DNA of 64,000 nt from an uncultured Verrucomicrobiales bacterium (lineage in GTDB: Bacteria > Verrucomicrobiota > Verrucomicrobiia > Verrucomicrobiales > DEV007): assembly GCA_938082635.1 (NCBI GenBank), contig CALLLI010000036.1:1-64000 (forward strand), read 5' to 3'. Every line of letters starts with the position of its first letter. The stretch's first letter is position 1. The notes below the pieces were generated by a model, which had not been told where the DNA came from, did no database searches, and was given only the letters and a program-made list of their open reading frames with translations. Positions 38,778-48,197 of the stretch are shown piece after piece. Made by a program: the position numbers and the translations under genes.

Positions 38778-39860
38778 TTAGACATCGAAATGCGCTTTCA
38801 TGTTGGCCTGGTCATTGGCCCGGCTCATGCACTCATCTTGCGAGATAAGTCCCTGGTTGTAGAGATTCTTGAGTGAATCGTCCATGGTGATCATGCCCAC
38901 CTTTCTACCCGTCTGCATGATGCCGCCGAGCATGTAGGTCTTGCCCTCGCGGATACAGTTGGAAACAGCCGGTGTGTTCACAAGATATTCGAGAGCGAGC
39001 ACACGTCCTTCGCCGTCAAGACGAGGCACGAGGTTCTGACTGACAATGCCGCGCAGAGACTCACTGACCATGATCCGGATCTGATCGCGCTGATCGACCG
39101 GGAACACGTCGAGCACACGGTCCAAGGTACGAGGGGCGTTTCCGGTGTGGAGCGTTCCCAATACCAAGTGACCCGTTTCCGAAGCGGTGATCGCGAGCTG
39201 AATGGTTTCCAGGTCGCGCATCTCTCCGACCATGATGATATCGGGATCTTCACGCAAGGCACCGCGCAGGGCAGCAGCAAAGGAAGCGGTGTGCGTGTGC
39301 ACCTCGCGCTGATTCACGTGACAGCTGCGAGACTCGAAGAGGTATTCGATAGGATCTTCCAGCGTGATGATGTGGTCCTGGCGAGAGGCATTCACCTGAT
39401 CGACCATGGCAGCCAGTGTGGTCGACTTTCCGGAACCGACGGGACCAGTCACGAGGACAAGGCCGTTGTGATACTGCGTGAGAGGCTTGAGCGTCTCCGG
39501 CAAATTCAGCTGATCCATGGAGCGGACCTCCGTGTTGATGATCCGGAAGGCCATGTCGAGACCGAGGCGGTGGCGCACGACACTGGCACGGAAACGGCCC
39601 AGCTCAGAAGCGTAGGCAAAGTCGACATCACCGATCTTCTCAAGACGAGCGAGCTCTTTCTCCCCGAGGAAACTCTTCACGAGACGATCCGTATCAGCAG
39701 CAGTGAGCGGCTCGGCATCGTCCCAGATGGGCGCGAGGTGACCATGGCGGCGCCAGTGAGGCTGGCTATTCACAGCTAAATGAAGGTCCGAGGCTTCGTA
39801 ATCCTGGCCAACTTTGAGATAGCTATCGACGTGTTCTAGGGTCTTGACGGTTTCAGACAT
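38778..39860 (-). CDS. Second PilT/PilU-family ATPase
   Basis: YEASDLHLAVNSQPHWRRHG; LVTGPVGSGKSTTLAAMVDQVN; ITLEDPIEYLFES; LREDPDIIMVGEMRDLETIQLAITASETGHLVLGTLHT. Confidence 0.92.
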   Translation of the reverse strand: MSETVKTLEHVDSYLKVGQDYEASDLHLAVNSQPHWRRHGHLAPIWDDAEPLTAADTDRLVKSFLGEKELARLEKIGDVDFAYASELGRFRASVVRHRLGLDMAFRIINTEVRSMDQLNLPETLKPLTQYHNGLVLVTGPVGSGKSTTLAAMVDQVNASRQDHIITLEDPIEYLFESRSCHVNQREVHTHTASFAAALRGALREDPDIIMVGEMRDLETIQLAITASETGHLVLGTLHTGNAPRTLDRVLDVFPVDQRDQIRIMVSESLRGIVSQNLVPRLDGEGRVLALEYLVNTPAVSNCIREGKTYMLGGIMQTGRKVGMITMDDSLKNLYNQGLISQDECMSRANDQANMKAHFDV

Positions 39861-40260
39861 GAGATAATGGAGGCTTGGAAGCGCTTAGGAGTCGGTCCTT
39901 TACCACGCTGGAGAGTAGAGGTTCAAATGCTAAAAGTAACCTTTTCAGGAGCTGCCCCTTCGCCATCTGCACCAATGTAGACCATCGGCTACGATTATAG
40001 GTAGGTTTTCCATCCTTTGGAAGCTCTTTCTTTCGAAAGATGAGGCGAGTGGTAACAAAGCCCAGTCCCAATAGGCCCAGGCCCCAAGCAGAGGGACGAC
40101 TGCGAAACGAGCGTGTGATCTGGCCTTTCACGCTGAGTTTATTCGAAAGGTCGTCGCCAAACTCGCGCGCGTCCCGGCTGAGTTGCCAGCGGGCGCTATC
40201 GAGTCGGGCAATAAGCTCTAACTTACTTACCACCAAGGTTTCGTCGGATTGGAGAGCCAT
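39853..40260 (-). CDS. DUF3618-like small membrane protein
   Basis: Amphipathic N-terminus, one TM (SAWGLGLLGLGFVTTRLIF), next to holin-like and DUF883-like genes. Confidence 0.45.
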   Translation of the reverse strand: MALQSDETLVVSKLELIARLDSARWQLSRDAREFGDDLSNKLSVKGQITRSFRSRPSAWGLGLLGLGFVTTRLIFRKKELPKDGKPTYNRSRWSTLVQMAKGQLLKRLLLAFEPLLSSVVKDRLLSASKPPLSHV

Positions 40261-40682
40261 TCGCGGTCTTTGGCTAGTTCGTTGATAGACTCCTTAAATA
40301 AGGGGTCTTCTGGAGGGCGTTTGGCGAGTCTGAGGCAGAGGTAGCCGATGACGAGGTGCCCCGGTGCCAGGAGAAGGCAGACAAACCACCAAGGAACGCT
40401 TGTGAAGTGATCGATAACAATAATGGATCCTGCGAGGAGCAAGGCGTAGCCGAAGACGAGAAAGACCAGGGCAACGAGCGCCAGGACGACTCGTTTCGAA
40501 AAATAACCGAAAGCTTCCTTAAACTCGATCCCGAAGAGGAGGTGCCGAGCCTGAACATAGAGGACCAGGCTTCGAAGGACCTTCTGAAACCGGTTCTGAA
40601 AAACGCCGTCGTTCTGATAATCGTCGGGTGGAGGCTGCACGCGCGGACTAGCGGCGGAAGAGGAGGCCAAGCACGAAGCCAA
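40227..40682 (-). CDS. Phage_holin_3_6 / DUF1469-like membrane protein
   Basis: RVVLALVALVFLVFGYALLLAGSIIVIDHFTSVPWWFVCLLLAPGHLVIGYLCLRLAKR; start uncertain. Confidence 0.6.
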   Translation of the reverse strand: MASCLASSSAASPRVQPPPDDYQNDGVFQNRFQKVLRSLVLYVQARHLLFGIEFKEAFGYFSKRVVLALVALVFLVFGYALLLAGSIIVIDHFTSVPWWFVCLLLAPGHLVIGYLCLRLAKRPPEDPLFKESINELAKDREWLSNPTKPWW

Positions 40683-40977
40683 CTCCTAGAGCCGTCGCAA
40701 CTGACTTTCCAGGATTCTCACGTACGTAGACTTCGCCTTCCTGCATGCAGTCCTGCACCTTGACCTTGGCTTCTTCCCAGCCCGTCTCAGCGGCTTGGCG
40801 TAGCTGATCAGCCCGTTCTGAGGCAATCTCGGAGACCTGGTCAGTCTTTCGCTCCACGACTTCGCCAAACTGGCTGGCCCGCGAGGCGGCAGCTGAACGC
40901 AATTCCTCGGCTGCCTGCACTGCTTGTGATTTGAGATCGACCCCGTTTCCTGGGTCTACTACGTGCGATTCACTCAT
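40648..40977 (-). CDS. DUF883 (ElaB/YqjD)-like protein
   Basis: Coiled-coil, then VRENPGKSVATALGVGFVLGLLFRR, the typical C-terminal anchor. Confidence 0.8.
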   Translation of the reverse strand: MSESHVVDPGNGVDLKSQAVQAAEELRSAAASRASQFGEVVERKTDQVSEIASERADQLRQAAETGWEEAKVKVQDCMQEGEVYVRENPGKSVATALGVGFVLGLLFRR

Positions 40978-41109
40978 GATTCTGATCGGGTATAACGAGG
41001 TTCACGGCATTGCAGCCCTATTAGCCACACCGATGGGTCCCATGATGACGTAAGTTTCTCACGAAATCAACCTTGCTAGTATCGTAGCTGGAATCCGCGA
41101 AAGCGCCAG

Positions 41110-41138
41110 TTGACTGGCTTCCTCGCTACTGCTAAGTA
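41110..41138 (+). promoter_or_regulatory. Candidate sigma70-like promoter for gap operon
   Basis: TTGACT (41110-41115) N17 TAAGTA (41133-41138). Confidence 0.4.
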
Positions 41139-41220
41139 GCGCCGAATTCGCTATAGAATGGCAACAATTTGCCGCACCGGCGTCTTCATTTCTTCAACGC
41201 ACTGCATACTACAAGACACA

Positions 41221-42225
41221 ATGGCAACCTTCGCAATCAACGGATTTGGCCGCATCGGCCGCATGGTACTTCGGGCAATGTCCCCGGAAACTCTCAAGCA
41301 AGTCGTCGCTATCAACGACCTGACGGACAACAAGACGCTCGCCCATTTGCTCAAATGGGACTCCGTCGCTGGCAAGTATGACGGTGATGTGAGCTACGAT
41401 GATGAGTCCATCACCGTGAATGGCCACAAGATCAAAGCCTACGCAGAGCGCGACCCTGCAGCTCTCCCTTGGGGTGACCTCGGTGTCGACGTCGTTCTTG
41501 AATCTACTGGTTTCTTTGCCAGCCGCGACGGTGCTAGCAAGCACATCACCGCAGGTGCCAAGAAAGTCGTTATTTCCGCACCAGCCAAAGACCCAGACAT
41601 CACGATGTGCCTCGGCATCAACGATGGTGACTACGATCCTGCAAATCACCACATCGTTTCCAACGCTTCCTGCACGACGAACTGCTTGGCTCCTATGGTC
41701 AAGGTTCTCAATGACACCTTCGGCATCGAAGGCGGCGTCATGAGCACGATCCACAGCTACACGGGCGACCAGTGTCTTCTCGATGCTCCTCACAGCGACC
41801 TCCGCCGGGCGCGTTCCGCTGCTGTGAACATCATCCCTTCATCCACGGGTGCTGCTCGCGCCATCGCTGAAGTAATCCCAGCGATGAAAGGCAAGTTAAA
41901 CGGCGGTGCTTTCCGTGTCCCAACACCTACGGGTTCTGTGACTGACTTCACGGCTGTTCTCACGAAGGCCGCAAGCAACGAAGACGTGAATGCTGCGCTT
42001 AAAGAAGCTGCCGAAGGTCCTCTCAAAGGCATCCTCGAATACAGCGAAGAGCCTCTCGTCCTCCAAGACATCGTTGGTAATCCTCACTCTTGTATCCTCG
42101 ACGGCCTCTCCACGATGGGCGTCATGGAAGGCAAGATGGTCAAGGTTGTCGGCTGGTATGACAACGAGTGGGGCTACAGCAACCGTGCTGTGGACATGAT
42201 GAACAAGCTCGGCGCGTCCATCTAA
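41221..42225 (+). CDS. gap: Glyceraldehyde-3-phosphate dehydrogenase
   Basis: [69 protein letters not shown]. Start refined from the ORF track. Confidence 0.97.
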   Translation: MATFAINGFGRIGRMVLRAMSPETLKQVVAINDLTDNKTLAHLLKWDSVAGKYDGDVSYDDESITVNGHKIKAYAERDPAALPWGDLGVDVVLESTGFFASRDGASKHITAGAKKVVISAPAKDPDITMCLGINDGDYDPANHHIVSNASCTTNCLAPMVKVLNDTFGIEGGVMSTIHSYTGDQCLLDAPHSDLRRARSAAVNIIPSSTGAARAIAEVIPAMKGKLNGGAFRVPTPTGSVTDFTAVLTKAASNEDVNAALKEAAEGPLKGILEYSEEPLVLQDIVGNPHSCILDGLSTMGVMEGKMVKVVGWYDNEWGYSNRAVDMMNKLGASI

Positions 42226-42245
42226 GACACCGTCACCATCCTTCA

Positions 42246-43445
42246 ATGCCGAAACTCAGTTTCCGCGACCTCGATCCGAAAGGGAAGCGCGTCTTCGTTC
42301 GGGTCGATTACAATGTGCCGTTGAAAGACGGTGAGATCACGGATGACACACGTATCCGTGCCAGCCTTCCCACGATCCAGCATCTCCTGGGTCGTGGGGC
42401 TCGGCTGGTCCTCGCCTCGCATCTCGGTCGACCCAAGGGCGAGAAGAACCCAGCGTTCTCCCTCGCTCCCGTGGCCAAGCGCCTCGGGGAATTGGTCGAT
42501 GCCAAGGTGCATTTCCTCGGTGAAACTGTGGGTCCGGAAGTCGAGAAGGCTGCCAACGAACTCCCCGAAGGAGAAATTCTCCTCCTGGAGAACGTCCGTT
42601 TCTTCCCTGGCGAAACCAGCAACGATCCTGAGTTCGCAAAGCAATTGGCTGCTCTAGCAGACGTCTTTGTGAATGACGCTTTCGGCACCGCGCACCGCGC
42701 ACACGCCTCAACAGCAGGCATCGCCGAGCATGTCGAGAAGGCAGCCATGGGCTCGCTCGTGGAGAAGGAACTCAAGTATCTTCAAGGCGAGCTCAAAGAT
42801 CCGGCACGTCCATTCGTCGTTATCCTCGGTGGCAAGAAAGTCAGCGACAAGATCGGCGTCATTGATGCATTGTTAGACAAAGCAGATACCATTCTGATCG
42901 GTGGTGCCATGCAGTATGCTTTTCGTAAAGCGCAAGGGCACGCTATTGGCACAAGCTACGCCGTCGACGAAGACATCCCGATCGCGAAAGAAATCCTCGC
43001 CCAGGCAGAAGCCAAGGGAACGAACCTCTTACTCCCCGCAGACTCTTTAGAAGCCGATGACTTCTCGAACGAAGCGAACACCAACAGCATCACGCCTTAC
43101 GCGGATGGTGGTGGCATTCGTGACGGCTGGGAAGGCCTCGATATCGGCACCAAAGCCATCGAAGAATTCGATGCGGTCTTAAAAGATGCCAAAACGGTGA
43201 TTTGGAATGGCCCCATGGGCGTGTTCGAAATCGACGCCTTCGCCAAAGGCACTAGAGCTATCTGCGAGGTGCTCGCAAACAACACCGAAGCCACGACCAT
43301 CATCGGTGGTGGCGATTCAGTCACGGCGGTCAATAAGTTTGGCCTCGGTGACAAGATGACCTTCATGAGCACCGGCGGCGGTGCTTCACTCGAACTTCTC
43401 GAGGGCAAGACGCTTCCTGGCGTCGCCGCTCTCTCGGAGGCTTAA
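42246..43445 (+). CDS. pgk: Phosphoglycerate kinase
   Basis: KRVFVRVDYNVPLKDGEITDDTRIRASLPTI; LASHLGRPKG; FVNDAFGTAHRAHAS; GGGDSVTAVNKFGL; STGGGASLELLEGK. Confidence 0.97.
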   Translation: MPKLSFRDLDPKGKRVFVRVDYNVPLKDGEITDDTRIRASLPTIQHLLGRGARLVLASHLGRPKGEKNPAFSLAPVAKRLGELVDAKVHFLGETVGPEVEKAANELPEGEILLLENVRFFPGETSNDPEFAKQLAALADVFVNDAFGTAHRAHASTAGIAEHVEKAAMGSLVEKELKYLQGELKDPARPFVVILGGKKVSDKIGVIDALLDKADTILIGGAMQYAFRKAQGHAIGTSYAVDEDIPIAKEILAQAEAKGTNLLLPADSLEADDFSNEANTNSITPYADGGGIRDGWEGLDIGTKAIEEFDAVLKDAKTVIWNGPMGVFEIDAFAKGTRAICEVLANNTEATTIIGGGDSVTAVNKFGLGDKMTFMSTGGGASLELLEGKTLPGVAALSEA

Positions 43446-43499
43446 GACCTCTGCCGAAACCAACACTTCTCATCCTGCCGACCCACTAGTCACTTTTTT

Positions 43500-44285
43500 A
43501 TGAAACGCAAACCGATCATCGCGGCCAACTGGAAGATGCACATGACGCCGCAAGAGACGGAAGAATTCCTTCGCTCTTTCGCTCGCCTGTTAGGCTCACG
43601 CGACGCCGTTGATGTCGTCATCGCGCCACCCTTCGTATCTCTGGCCGCAGCGGCTGGTTCTACCAGGCCTGCGGACAATATCGCTCTAGCCGCCCAAAAC
43701 ATGTCTCCTGAGCCAGCCGGTGCCTTCACCGGTGAGATCAGCGCACGCATGATCAAAGAGCTCGACTGCGCGTATGTCATCCTCGGCCACAGCGAGCGCC
43801 GCTCCCTCTTCGGAGAGTCAGACGACTACGTCCAACGCAAAGTCGCAGCCGCACTCGATGCGCGCATCAAGCCGATCCTCTGCGTTGGCGAAACCCTCGA
43901 AGAGCGTGACGCCAACAAGTTGGAAGAGGTTCTCGAGCGCCAACTCAAAGCTGGCATGAAAGACGTCAATCGCTCCCGCGCAGACGATCTCGTCATCGCT
44001 TACGAACCCGTCTGGGCGATCGGCACAGGACGCACTGCATCCGCTGAGCAAGCGCAAGAAGCCCACGCCTTCATCCGTAAGGTCCTCACAGACCTCTACG
44101 ATGCTGAAGTCGCTGGCCAACTCCGCATCCAATACGGTGGCAGCGTCAAGCCTGGCAACATCGCTGAACTTATCTCTCAAGAAGACGTCGACGGCGCTCT
44201 CGTCGGTGGCGCTAGCCTGGAAGTCGATAGCTTCTTTGGCATCATCAAAGGAGCCGAAGAGCATGTGCGCAACGCCACTGCTTAA
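43500..44285 (+). CDS. tpiA: Triosephosphate isomerase
   Basis: KPIIAANWKMHMT; YVILGHSERRSLFGE; AYEPVWAIGTGRTAS; IQYGGSVKPGNIAEL; DGALVGGASL. Confidence 0.97.
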   Translation: MKRKPIIAANWKMHMTPQETEEFLRSFARLLGSRDAVDVVIAPPFVSLAAAAGSTRPADNIALAAQNMSPEPAGAFTGEISARMIKELDCAYVILGHSERRSLFGESDDYVQRKVAAALDARIKPILCVGETLEERDANKLEEVLERQLKAGMKDVNRSRADDLVIAYEPVWAIGTGRTASAEQAQEAHAFIRKVLTDLYDAEVAGQLRIQYGGSVKPGNIAELISQEDVDGALVGGASLEVDSFFGIIKGAEEHVRNATA

Positions 44286-44318
44286 CAGAGACTTCCAACG
44301 AACCATTTAAAGAACACC

Positions 44319-44350
44319 AAAGAGGGAAGTCGGCAACGGCTTCCCTCTTT
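44319..44350. terminator. Hairpin between tpiA and hisH
   Basis: AAAGAGGGAAG (44319-44329) / CTTCCCTCTTT (44340-44350), perfect 11-bp arms. Confidence 0.8.
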
Positions 44351-44393
44351 GCCGTTAGGCCCATTTCACCCAACTCAGAAACCTAACAGATTC

Positions 44394-44996
44394 ATGATCG
44401 GACTCATCGACTACGGAGCAGGCAATCTCCACAGCGCTCACAACGCACTCACCAAGATCGGCGCCTCCAGCAAACTCGTGCGCGGCCCAGCCGACTTGGC
44501 AGGCGTCGACCGCCTCGTCCTCCCCGGCGTGGGCGCCTGTGTCGACTGCGTCAAACAACTGAAGGAACAAGATCTCTGGAGCCCCCTGCGTGACTGGCTA
44601 GAAGCCGACAAGCCCTACTTCGGCATCTGCATTGGTTACCAAATCCTCTTCGACCACAGCGAAGAATTTGAAGGTGCCGATGGCCTCGGAATCTTAGCGG
44701 GCGAAGTCATCCGCTTCCCTCGCAATGACCTCAAGGTACCTCACATGGGCTGGAATGAGATTGAGCCTGTCGATAAGACAGACCCACTCTGGCGCGGTCT
44801 TCCCGAGAACCCGCACGTCTATTTCGTCCACTCCTACTACCCGCAGCCGAAAGACGACTCCATCGTCAGCGCTTACTGCGACTACGGCGTCCGCTTTGCC
44901 GCCGCCATCCGCAAAGGAAACATCGTCGCGACCCAGTTCCACCCCGAGAAGAGTCAGGCTCTTGGCCTCGGAATCTTACGAAACTTCGCGAGTTAG
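44394..44996 (+). CDS. hisH: Imidazole glycerol phosphate synthase glutaminase subunit
   Basis: MIGLIDYGAGNLHSAHNAL; RLVLPGVGACVDCV; PYFGICIGYQILF; VPHMGWNEI; VYFVHSYY; VATQFHPEKSQALGLGILRNF. Confidence 0.95.
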   Translation: MIGLIDYGAGNLHSAHNALTKIGASSKLVRGPADLAGVDRLVLPGVGACVDCVKQLKEQDLWSPLRDWLEADKPYFGICIGYQILFDHSEEFEGADGLGILAGEVIRFPRNDLKVPHMGWNEIEPVDKTDPLWRGLPENPHVYFVHSYYPQPKDDSIVSAYCDYGVRFAAAIRKGNIVATQFHPEKSQALGLGILRNFAS

Positions 44997-45016
44997 AATC
45001 ATCGGCAATCCACACC

Positions 45017-46474
45017 ATGAAACAACCAGCATTCGTCGCCTTTCTTGCCATCATCACATTAGGTGCTGCGATCGCCGCGCCGCCTAACCTCATGCTCATC
45101 CTGAGCGATGATCACCGCCATGACTTCCTGGGGTTTCACCCTGACGCTCCAGAATGGTTGGAAACTCCCAACCTCGATCAACTCGCTGCCGGTGGTGCCC
45201 ATCTCGCCAATGCCTTTGTTAGCACCTCGTTGTGTTCTCCAAGCCGCGCCTCTGTTCTCACCGGCCAGTACATGCATCACCACCGCGTGGTCGACAATCA
45301 GCGCCCCGTTCCTGAGGGCACGATGTTCTTCCCTCAGTATCTTCAGAAAGCAGGCTACCACACCGCCTTCATCGGCAAGTGGCACATGGGACACGACGAT
45401 GACAGCCCCCGCCCTGGCTTCGATCACTGGGTCAGTTTCGAAGGCCAAGGCGAGTACTTTGACCCAACACTCAACATCAACGGCAAGCAGAAGCCGTTCA
45501 AAGGCTACCTGACTGACATTCTGACAGACCAGGCACTGGATTGGTTCGAGAATCAGCGACCGAAAGACAAGCCCTTCCTCCTCTATCTCTCTTACAAAGC
45601 CGTTCACTATCCCTTCACACCGTCATCACGTCATCACGGTCGTTACCAGGACAAACCCATCCCCTACCCAGAGACGATGGCGAACACGGAAGAGAACTAC
45701 GCCTCGCAATCAAACTGGATCCGCGAACGACGCTACGGGATCCACGGCATTGATCACATGGAAACGGGCGCTTTCGACAAAGATCCGGTGCCGTCCTTCG
45801 ATAATCTCTACTGGCGTTTCTGTGAGACCGTACACGGCCTCGATGAGAACATCGGCCGCGTCATGAAGACGTTCGAGCCCATTCAGAAAGACACGGTCAC
45901 GCTCTACATGGGCGACAACGGATTCGCGCTCGGAGAACACGGCTTCTACGACAAACGCGATGCCTTCGAAGCCTCCATTCGAGTTCCCATGATCGCCCAC
46001 GCACCAGGCAGGATCGCCCCCAATACGAGCATCGCTCACATGGTTCAGAACATCGACCTCGCACCCACATTGCTCGACTTCGCTGATGTCAAAGTTCCAG
46101 ACGGCGCTCCCAAGATGGATGGACAATCATTCACTCCCCTCCTCCGCGGTCAATCCATGCCTGACTGGCGCAAACACATCCTCTACGAATACCACTGGGA
46201 ATGGAATTTCCCCGCCATGCCGACTTGCCTCGCCATCCGCACGGACAGATTTAAGTACATCTACTACCACGGCGTATGGGATCGCAATGGCTTCTACGAT
46301 CTACAGACGGACCCTCACGAACGCCACAATCTCATCCAAATTCCCGCCTATCAGGAACAGATTGAAGCCCTCCGTGAGCAGCTCTTCACGGAACTCGCTG
46401 AATCCGGCGGCATGACCATGCCCCTACGGCCCCCCAAGGGCGTGCAGTTTTATGACCGGAAGCTGAGACGCTGA
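45017..46474 (+). CDS. Sulfatase (arylsulfatase family), exported
   Basis: LMLILSDDHRHDFLGF; STSLCSPSRASVLTGQYMH (CxPSR maturation motif); IGKWHMGHDD; MGDNGFALGEHGFYDKR. Confidence 0.95.
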   Translation: MKQPAFVAFLAIITLGAAIAAPPNLMLILSDDHRHDFLGFHPDAPEWLETPNLDQLAAGGAHLANAFVSTSLCSPSRASVLTGQYMHHHRVVDNQRPVPEGTMFFPQYLQKAGYHTAFIGKWHMGHDDDSPRPGFDHWVSFEGQGEYFDPTLNINGKQKPFKGYLTDILTDQALDWFENQRPKDKPFLLYLSYKAVHYPFTPSSRHHGRYQDKPIPYPETMANTEENYASQSNWIRERRYGIHGIDHMETGAFDKDPVPSFDNLYWRFCETVHGLDENIGRVMKTFEPIQKDTVTLYMGDNGFALGEHGFYDKRDAFEASIRVPMIAHAPGRIAPNTSIAHMVQNIDLAPTLLDFADVKVPDGAPKMDGQSFTPLLRGQSMPDWRKHILYEYHWEWNFPAMPTCLAIRTDRFKYIYYHGVWDRNGFYDLQTDPHERHNLIQIPAYQEQIEALREQLFTELAESGGMTMPLRPPKGVQFYDRKLRR

Positions 46475-46483
46475 AGTTCAGTG

Positions 46484-46501
46484 ACCAAAGTGTACTTTTC
46501 C
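46484..46501. repeat. Dispersed 18-nt repeat copy B
   Basis: ACCAAAGTGTACTTTTCC just after the sulfatase stop; matches 33863-33880 at 16/18. Confidence 0.5.
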
Positions 46502-46540
46502 GAGTAACCTTTCTCTCATGAGCGCTCAGGAAAGGCCGAC

Positions 46541-47641
46541 ATGAACTCTGATCCTTCCATGACCTGCCCGAAGTGTGGCACCACACTCACAGCCGATTCT
46601 CCAGAGAGCCTCTGCCCGAACTGCCTGCTGGCGAGCGTCATGGCCCCCACAGAACCTGCGGAGAGCGAAGCGGCACCCACGCTCGAAGCGGTCGCCGCCG
46701 CCTTCCCGCAGTTAGAAATCGACTCACTCATTGGGCGCGGCGGCATGGGTGCCGTCTACAAAGCCCGCCAACCACACCTTGATCGTTGGGTGGCGCTCAA
46801 AGTCCTCTCCTCTGGCCTCGCGTCAGACAAGGCCTTCGCGGATCGCTTTACGAGAGAAGCCCGTGTCTTAGCAAAGCTAAATCATCCTAACATCGTCACG
46901 CTACACGATTTCGGCCAAGCAGGAGACTACTTCTTTCTCCTCATGGAGTACGTGGATGGCGTGAACCTTCGCCAAGCCATGCGCACGGGCAAGTTTACCC
47001 CAGAGCAAGCGCTCAGCGTCGTGCCCAAGATCTGCGAAGCACTCCAATACGCGCATAGCGAAGGCATCCTCCACCGCGACATCAAACCAGATAATATCCT
47101 GTTAGATTCGCGTGGCAATCTGAAGATCGCCGACTTTGGCATCGCTAAAGTCGTGGGGACGGAAGCCGATCCCTTCTCAACGAGCAGCAGTAGCGGCGCA
47201 GTGACTGCACTCACTCACGCTAGCACTTCTTTGGGCACTCCCCAGTACATGGCCCCAGAGCAAGTCACCGATCCAAACAAGGTAGATCATCGTGCCGACA
47301 TCTATTCTCTGGGCGTCGTATTCTACGAAATGCTCACAGGCGAGCTACCCACCGGAGAGTTCGTGCCGCCCTCACAAGTCTCTCAAGTCGATGCCCGCAT
47401 CGATGCCGTCGTCCAGCGAGCACTTGAGCAAGAACGGGAACAGCGTCAGCAAAGTGCCGATGAGGTCCGCACTCAGGTGGAGACGATCGTCAGAACACCA
47501 CCTCCCGCCCCCCCAGCCGGAGCAATCCACTCGGAGAACCGGTGCCGGAAAGGCAGCCGGCCTCGTCGTCTTCAGTCTCATCTTACCGCTGCTAGCAATG
47601 TTCGAAGTCAGTTTGCTCCGAGCGAAACTCGCCGATCTTGA
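46541..47641 (+). CDS. Zinc-ribbon Ser/Thr protein kinase; C-terminus frame-disrupted
   Basis: CPKCGTTL...CPNCLL; GRGGMGAVYKARQPHLDRWVALKVL; HRDIKPDNILLDSRGNLKIADFGIAK; GTPQYMAPEQV. The natural continuation is in another frame from about 47510. Confidence 0.9.
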   Translation: MNSDPSMTCPKCGTTLTADSPESLCPNCLLASVMAPTEPAESEAAPTLEAVAAAFPQLEIDSLIGRGGMGAVYKARQPHLDRWVALKVLSSGLASDKAFADRFTREARVLAKLNHPNIVTLHDFGQAGDYFFLLMEYVDGVNLRQAMRTGKFTPEQALSVVPKICEALQYAHSEGILHRDIKPDNILLDSRGNLKIADFGIAKVVGTEADPFSTSSSSGAVTALTHASTSLGTPQYMAPEQVTDPNKVDHRADIYSLGVVFYEMLTGELPTGEFVPPSQVSQVDARIDAVVQRALEQEREQRQQSADEVRTQVETIVRTPPPAPPAGAIHSENRCRKGSRPRRLQSHLTAASNVRSQFAPSETRRS

Positions 47642-48107
47642 CTCCGAACAGAGCGACGCCGCACGCCAAATCTCACAAGCGCCTGCCACGGTCGTCGCCA
47701 AAGTCGGAGCGATTGCTTTGCTAGGCGTCAGCATTCTCATGCTAGGCGCAGGTACGTTGCGAGGTTGGAGCCATCTCAAAAGCATACGAGAAGGCCGGGC
47801 TCAGCACGGCACGGGCCTCGCCATGTTCGCAGCACTGTTCCTACCTCTTATCCTCCTCTTCATTGCCGTCTTAGCCCTCATCTACATTCCGGCATCAAAT
47901 GCAAACGGCTTAGGTCGGTCTATTGGCACGTCACTCGCATTCATCGCCGCGTTTGGCGCATGCTTCTGGTCCATACGTAGCACCTGGCGATGGATTCATC
48001 CTAGACCTGACACCCGATCAACGTCGGCTGGCCCCATCGTAGGATGTCTAGCCGCTTTCGTCGTCGTCGCCGTCATCGCAATTCCTGTAGCAATGATCGC
48101 GTATTGA
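47509..48107 (+). CDS. Membrane continuation of the kinase, +1 frame relative to kinase ORF
   Basis: Frame of ORF 47292-48107: QPEQSTRRTGAGKAAGLVVFSLILPLLAMFEVSLLRAKL...IALLGVSILMLGAGTLRGW... multiple TMs; start marks the approximate frame transition. Confidence 0.6.
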
Positions 48108-48197
48108 CGCACAGCCGCCGCACCCGCACCTTCCTTCTTTGCACCGAGTTCAAAGTCCGTTGGCAACAAAACCTACTGTGTCTATGAAGAAGATAAC

